This document shows, in pieces, positions 60,978 to 64,000 of a stretch of DNA of 64,000 nt. The notes beneath the pieces are model-generated. The model had not been told where the DNA came from, did not search any database, and saw only the letters and a list, made by a program, of their open reading frames with translations. The translations under genes were made by a program, and so were the position numbers. This DNA comes from Enchytraeus crypticus (taxonomy: Eukaryota; Annelida; Clitellata; Enchytraeida; Enchytraeidae). The first letter of the stretch is position 1; every line of letters begins with the position of its first letter. The DNA is taken from positions 758,501 to 822,500 of the forward strand of contig CAJHZI010000696.1 in the NCBI GenBank assembly GCA_905160935.1, given 5' to 3'.

Positions 60978-61591
60978 ATGAAAGAAAGAATGAAAGAAAG
61001 AATGAAAGAAAGAAAGAAAGGAAGAAAGAGGGAGGGAAAGAAAGCGGGAGAGTAGTAAAATTAACAGAAAGAGAGGAAGACGAGTGATAGAGAGAGAATT
61101 AAAACTAAGACAGTGAGAGAGTGTGAGAGAGAGAATGTGAGAAAGAGAATAAAAGATGCAGAGAGTGAGAGAAAAAAGAGAGCGATAGAGAGTAAAAGAA
61201 GAAAGAAAGAGTATGAGATATACATGTAGTACTACAGACGGAAAGTTCTTTTGGGCTAACAATTTTTGTTTTACTTAAATTTATGAAACAAAGTTTATTT
61301 ATCATTTATTAATTGTAGGCCTAATTTGAATTTTTATTCTCTCCTATCAGGTTGTCTTAACAAAAGCTTCAGCTACTTATCATTCATGTTCATAAGACTT
61401 ATTCATTTTAAAAGACGTTCTGCGCATTTTAAATAAGTTCTGTCTAAATAATTGTTGTTTAGATGTATCTACGCATAGCATTGCTTGTTTATTTATAGTT
61501 CGTAACGAAAACGAAAAAGTTGTTTGTCGGCGGACTGGCAGCAACAACAACAGTAGAAGATATACGTAACTACTTCGAACAGTTTGGAAAG
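42798..61591 (+). CDS. MSI (Musashi): Musashi-family RNA-binding protein, 5' part (six coding exons)
   Basis: Coding exons are 42798-42916, 46570-46610, 47326-47407, 49050-49134, 60133-60183 and 61499-61591. All visible splice sites are GT/AG and phases match, giving 157 codons before the window runs out inside RRM2. An in-frame TAA at 42783 precedes the ATG; Met11 (42828) has the better start context. Residues 1-40 are Asn-rich. RRM1 starts at [13 protein letters not shown] (RNP2), continues [20 protein letters not shown], and has RNP1 RGFGFVTF. The linker [10 protein letters not shown] is a Musashi signature; RRM2 opens TKKLFVGGL and reaches YFEQFGK. Known role: cytoplasmic RRM protein that binds UAG-containing 3' UTR elements and controls translation in stem and neural cells. 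DAZAP1 and hnRNP A/B are less likely because their inter-RRM linkers differ. Introns are about 3.7, 0.7, 1.6, 11.0 and 1.3 kb. Confidence 0.93.
42985..43105. repeat. (TC)n(TA)n(TC)n compound microsatellite
   Basis: Starts about 70 bases after the donor of Musashi coding exon 1. Confidence 0.95.
44505..44760 (+). repeat. 31-bp minisatellite A
   Basis: Unit tgattgattcagtaattaat plus caactgattag, about 8 nearly identical copies in Musashi intron 1. Confidence 0.95.
45135..45205. repeat. (TA)n microsatellite
   Basis: About 70 bp of TA. Confidence 0.95.
46112..46431. repeat. TA/TATG/GA compound microsatellite
   Basis: TA and TATG blocks with a duplicated ~110-bp subunit (46160-46250 and 46263-46320), then GA runs at 46336-46366 and 46396-46431. 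It ends 140 bases before Musashi exon 2. Confidence 0.9.
47064..47200 (-). repeat. Family I repeat, truncated
   Basis: atgatcatcatcttcttctc then ttgaatcccagattagctag and ggtcatgatgcgaatagata. Lies in Musashi intron 2, 126 bases before exon 3. Confidence 0.65.
47965..48190 (+). repeat. 15-bp minisatellite
   Basis: Unit agagtttaggctctc with ctcaca/ctcata variants, about 15 copies, Musashi intron 3. Confidence 0.95.
48515..48770 (-). mobile_element. RTE-type LINE 3' fragment
   Basis: Carries the family end (plus strand: actgcctaccggcaggtcca, then cctccactcttctctgtc and cctcttcatatccacatac) plus a little of the upstream coding part. Lies in Musashi intron 3, minus orientation. Confidence 0.75.
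49290..49470 (+). repeat. Irregular caatgacgtagt repeat
   Basis: About 11 drifting copies of 12-24 bp, beginning 155 bases after the exon 4 donor of Musashi. Each carries a tgacgta word, which resembles half of a CRE-type site, but tandem origin explains this better. Confidence 0.75.
49960..50105 (+). mobile_element. LINE 3' terminal fragment (same family as 2465-3302)
   Basis: Shares the dispersed end: gacgtccctgatgtcatcc, then gtatgaggaaacggacgtta and a (TTA)n tail. Only about 140 bp remain. It lies inside the piggyBac-like element in Musashi intron 4, so it inserted after that element. Confidence 0.75.
50215..50690 (-). mobile_element. RTE-type LINE 3' end (longest of four fragments)
   Basis: Minus-strand translation across frames gives [20 protein letters not shown], then EMWIWKT, IGQ...RNR, RSLIEV.GRME.KRGRGR-like text and ends with [24 protein letters not shown] text. 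This ETW-LRKEDI-LEA ... RGRPR ... AEDREEWR string is characteristic of the C-terminus of RTE-clade LINEs. Stops and frameshifts are frequent. It is nested in the piggyBac-like element. Confidence 0.8.
51855..52045 (+). repeat. 23-bp minisatellite
   Basis: Unit ttatactatccatgtctata plus ccc, about 8 copies, 170 bases beyond the piggyBac-like element. Confidence 0.95.
53200..53262 (-). pseudogene. 5S rRNA-derived fragment
   Basis: The plus strand reads ccttccgaggtggtcaccca then caaagtactaaccgggc, the complement of the conserved central/3' part of 5S rRNA (GGTTAGTACTT.GTGGGTGACC). Only about 60 bases match and the sequence diverges on both sides, so this is a pseudogene or the head of a 5S-derived SINE, not a 5S gene. 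Confidence 0.65.
54143..54350 (-). repeat. Family I repeat
   Basis: cttcatcgtcttccctagaa, tcccagtttagctggggccg, then cactcacaaatcgaatgccc and ggacacaacacgggatacc. Minus orientation; in Musashi intron 4. Confidence 0.7.
54595..54930 (+). repeat. 22-bp minisatellite
   Basis: Unit accatcatacagacagagata plus a, about 14 copies with length variants, followed by (GA)n at 54985-55040. Confidence 0.9.
55550..55685 (+). repeat. (GATT)n-type degenerate repeat
   Basis: ttgattgattgattgactga and relatives with gatcggttgatt variants. Confidence 0.85.
57155..57935 (+). repeat. 31-bp minisatellite B, long array
   Basis: Unit aaacaacagatagctatcct plus gtgcgtcaaat, about 25 copies; the core gatagctatc is a 10-bp palindrome. 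The first 15 copies are almost identical and differ mainly at cctg/actg and aaac/agac; copies after 57630 decay. Confidence 0.95.
58257..58345 (+). mobile_element. Family H repeat, copy 4
   Basis: aagttagagtgctactgtca, then ATG and [13 protein letters not shown], stop, AKR. In Musashi intron 4. Confidence 0.6.
58600..58920 (+). repeat. 5-bp array (tatgg/catgg/tatag)n
   Basis: Ordered blocks: tatag, tatgg, catgg, catag, then acagt/tatag. This block order suggests local spread of variants by slippage. Confidence 0.95.
58955..59030 (+). repeat. Family I repeat, truncated
   Basis: agacagtctatttatatccc, tggttaaactgggattcaag, then (gat)n. In Musashi intron 4. Confidence 0.65.
59300..59535 (+). 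repeat. 31-bp minisatellite C
   Basis: Unit aatactatccagtggtggga plus actatctaatg, 8 copies. Confidence 0.95.
59600..59945 (-). mobile_element. Family H repeat, longest copy, ORF1-like relic
   Basis: Reading minus from 59935: leader attagagtgctacagtca, then [20 protein letters not shown] and about 20 more Lys/Ser-rich residues, then with frameshifts [14 protein letters not shown] and finally [14 protein letters not shown], which looks like a coiled-coil. A basic head plus coiled coil behind a constant leader suggests the first ORF of a non-LTR retrotransposon. No zinc knuckle is visible. Confidence 0.5.
60915..61215 (+). repeat. (GA)n/(GAAA)n microsatellite
   Basis: Long purine strand in Musashi intron 5: ga, gaaa and gaat-gaaa blocks. 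Confidence 0.95.
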
Positions 61592-61654
61592 GTAAGCCGT
61601 AATATTCTGCTCTTCATGTTAACCATGAAACCTATTAGTAATCATGATTCTCGT

Positions 61655-61815
61655 TATGAATGTTCATGACAATGCTCGTAACAATGCTCGTAACAATGCT
61701 CGTGACAATGCTCCTGACAATGCTCGTGACAATGCTCCTGACAATGCTCGTGACAATGCTCGTGGCAATGCTCGTGACAATGCTCGTGACAATGCTCGTG
61801 ATAATGCCCGTGAAT
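61655..61815 (+). repeat. 12-bp minisatellite
   Basis: Unit gacaatgctcgt with gctcct variants, about 13 copies, beginning about 65 bases after the exon 6 donor of Musashi. Confidence 0.95.
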
Positions 61816-62234
61816 ACGACCTTGACGTGCGATGCATTCACGCAAAAGATGAATTATATCTTTTTAAATTTTTTTTAGAAACGAAAGCATATAGTTTTAT
61901 ACCGTCTATACAGCAGGAAATTATGCATGTACATGTAGATAGCTAGAAAAATCGCTCGTATTATTGGATTCATAAATTTACAGGTGACGATGTAGTCTAG
62001 GCCTCAATTTTCTAAGAAAAATATGTATCTAATCAGCCATATATTCTGAGAAAACTTGCAACGGTTCGAGCTGGTACTATTAATCATTGAAAATCAACGT
62101 AAAATAATCTGATTTGACAGTTTTTTGTGGCATAAATGGTTCTGATTACGAGACATACCTGTATCTGATCTTCCTGAAGTGAACTTCCTGATTTTGTTTT
62201 TATATTTTAGGCGTAGATACTCGTAAATATATAA

Positions 62235-62259
62235 AAATATATATACATATTTATATATT

Positions 62260-62299
<40 letters not shown>

Positions 62300-62401
62300 G
62301 CTGTATATATGTTTATATATACAGCATAATAAATATCGTAAATATCTAATAAATATCTAATAATCGTAAATATATAAATGTATATATACATGTATATATA
62401 C

Positions 62402-62440
<39 letters not shown>

Positions 62441-62480
62441 CTATGCTGTATATGTGTTTATTATATGCATGCATATTGTA
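62235..62480. repeat. TA/TATG microsatellite with an inverted repeat
   Basis: TA blocks around two copies of tatgctgtata; tatgctgtatatatgttta at 62297 faces tatatacagcata at 62319 as a hairpin. Confidence 0.85.
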
Positions 62481-62689
62481 CATATACATATAAATGCATA
62501 AGATAATCTAATATAACATAATATTTAATAATATACATGTATCACAAGGTAAAACAAGATGGTATATTAGGCTACATATTTATATCATATGTTAAAGTTA
62601 CTCGTTCCTGCGTTACACTCATATCCATACACACTTTGCAGCAGACTCCTGCTACTGACTTAACTGCTGTGGACACTAGTCGTTGTTTC

Positions 62690-62860
62690 TGCTGCTTCTA
62701 TTTGCTGCAACTGCTGCTGTAGCTGCTCTTATTTGTAGCTGCTGTCTTAGATGCTGTCGTAGCGGCTGTTGCTGTTCTTGTAGCTGCTGTTATTTGTAGC
62801 TACTGTCCTGGCTGCTATCGTAGCTGATGTTATAGCTGCTGTAGCTGCTGCTGTACTCTG
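62690..62860 (+). repeat. Degenerate gctgctgttgta repeat
   Basis: tgtagctgctgttatttgta and similar units, 6-30 bp drifting period. Confidence 0.8.
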
Positions 62861-63184
62861 GTAGCTATACATTTTTCTCCAGTTCGAGGATTGAAGGCAT
62901 TCACATTCATTGATTCGCGTATACAATCAATCAATCAGTAGATCTCTCAACCGTTCTCTTGCGTCCGTCGGCTTACTTTTTCTGTCTCTCTCTTTTTCCA
63001 TCTCTCATTGATCCTCTCTCAATCCTCCTGCCTATTCGCCTCTTCATCTGTCCGTATGTCTGTCTAAGTCTGCTTCCGCCTGTCTAGTCGATCTCTCTTT
63101 TGTCCTGCAGTATTTAAAAATATGACATCCATTTCACATGTTCACAGTTCGAATAAAACTAAAATATTTAATAATCAGAAAAAG

Positions 63185-63360
63185 TATTATTCATCATCAC
63201 ATGATGATGTGTGCTGTGAGGACGTGCCTGTCATTTTTATTGGATGAGGAAACGGACGTTAAACCTTTATTATTATTATTACTATTACTATTATTTTTAT
63301 TTTTATTATTATTATTATTATATTTATTATTATTATTATTATTATTGTTATTATTTTTGA
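63185..63360 (+). mobile_element. LINE 3' terminal fragment with expanded (TTA)n tail
   Basis: gatgatgtgtgctgtgagg ... ggatgaggaaacggacgtta followed by about 100 bp of TTA/TTATTT repeats. It is the same family end as at 3220-3302 and 49960-50105, in Musashi intron 6. Confidence 0.75.
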
Positions 63361-63618
63361 TTTATTAGAGAGAGAGAGGGAGAGAGAGAGTGAGAGAGAT
63401 ATGTTTACTCAACAAACTCAGTGTAAAGTCGCATACAATGAATAAAAAAATAATTATAATAAAATGAATAAAAATGAAATAAATAAACATGAAAAAAATT
63501 AATGAATAAAAAATACAATTACATTTCGATTTCTCTCTTAATGCTGGAGTTTAACGGATAGTTTATTTGTATGTTCTTGGCCTCTCTGTCTCATAGTACA
63601 TCTTGAAATAAGCTCATT

Positions 63619-63796
63619 CAGTGGTTAAAGTGGAGAGGAACGCAGGGGAACTGTGTTCCCCTAGCTCTAATTTTTCTGAGGTGCGTTCCCCTGCATGGGA
63701 CCCGTATTAGATTCTAGGAGATACGTAAATACATTAAAAGGGTACCCGAACAATTTTGACCTTTCCTCTAGCTCACAATTCCCACTTTAACCACTG
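63619..63796. mobile_element. 178-bp MITE with perfect 15-bp terminal inverted repeats
   Basis: CAGTGGTTAAAGTGG (63619-63633) and its exact complement (63782-63796) bound a noncoding core with an internal pair of GCAGGGGAAC/GTTCCCCTGC-like words. No clear target duplication is seen. CAGTG-starting ends recall hAT MITEs, but the superfamily is not settled. Confidence 0.75.
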
Positions 63797-64000
63797 GGCC
63801 TATCGGTGTGGCGTAATTGTACTTTTTAAAAGTCTCAAAGTGTTAGTTTTTAATCTTAAAGTTTATTTTCTAGTTGTTTAGAATCCAGCAGACATATTGT
63901 TGTCTATCAATTTAATATTCTGCTTGCTACAGTATTTCATACTAAGACTTTCCATAGAAAACCACATAAAATTTAGGCTATTGAAAAGTTATCTTTTTGA

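Overview
The window is nuclear DNA from an invertebrate animal. It has spliced genes with GT/AG introns, AT-rich noncoding sequence, many microsatellites and minisatellites, and layered transposon remains. I cannot name the species. Frequent AGGCCT-containing words, tRNA-derived SINEs, RTE-type and CR1/L2-type LINE remains and piggyBac-like ends would fit a marine invertebrate, but that is only an impression.

Four coding units can be supported. (1) At 7256-14330 (+), seven exons join in one open frame to give a 756-residue protein. Its C-terminus is a Bcl-2-family module most like BCL2L14/Bcl-G: a good BH3 motif (IASRLQEIGDDV), a BH2 motif (DAGGW|ESVVED), no clear BH1 and no membrane tail. 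About 540 Ser-rich, partly very basic residues precede it. (2) At 30626-31858 (+) an intronless cysteine-type LRR protein follows half an F-box; an in-frame TAG separates the two, so it looks like a decayed or retrocopied FBXL gene. (3) At 42798-61591 (+) the first six coding exons of a Musashi RNA-binding protein run from the start codon into the first half of RRM2; the rest lies beyond the window. (4) At 20193-20396 (-) there is a 67-codon candidate for a cysteine-rich tail-anchored micropeptide.

Layout: 1-7.2 kb is repeat-rich upstream DNA with a CR1/L2-like LINE 3' end. 7.2-14.3 kb is the Bcl-G-like gene, with a 32-bp-arm hairpin in its last intron. 14.3-30.5 kb holds minisatellites, an RTE-like reverse transcriptase relic, tRNA-SINEs and a MITE split by a SINE. 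30.5-31.9 kb is the FBXL unit, flanked by direct copies of another repeat. 32-42 kb is repeats and tandem arrays. 42.7-64 kb is Musashi, whose 11-kb fourth intron contains a 2-kb piggyBac-like element and several arrays.

The genes do not form a functional cluster. An apoptosis regulator, an LRR/F-box relic and a translational regulator simply lie on the same strand.
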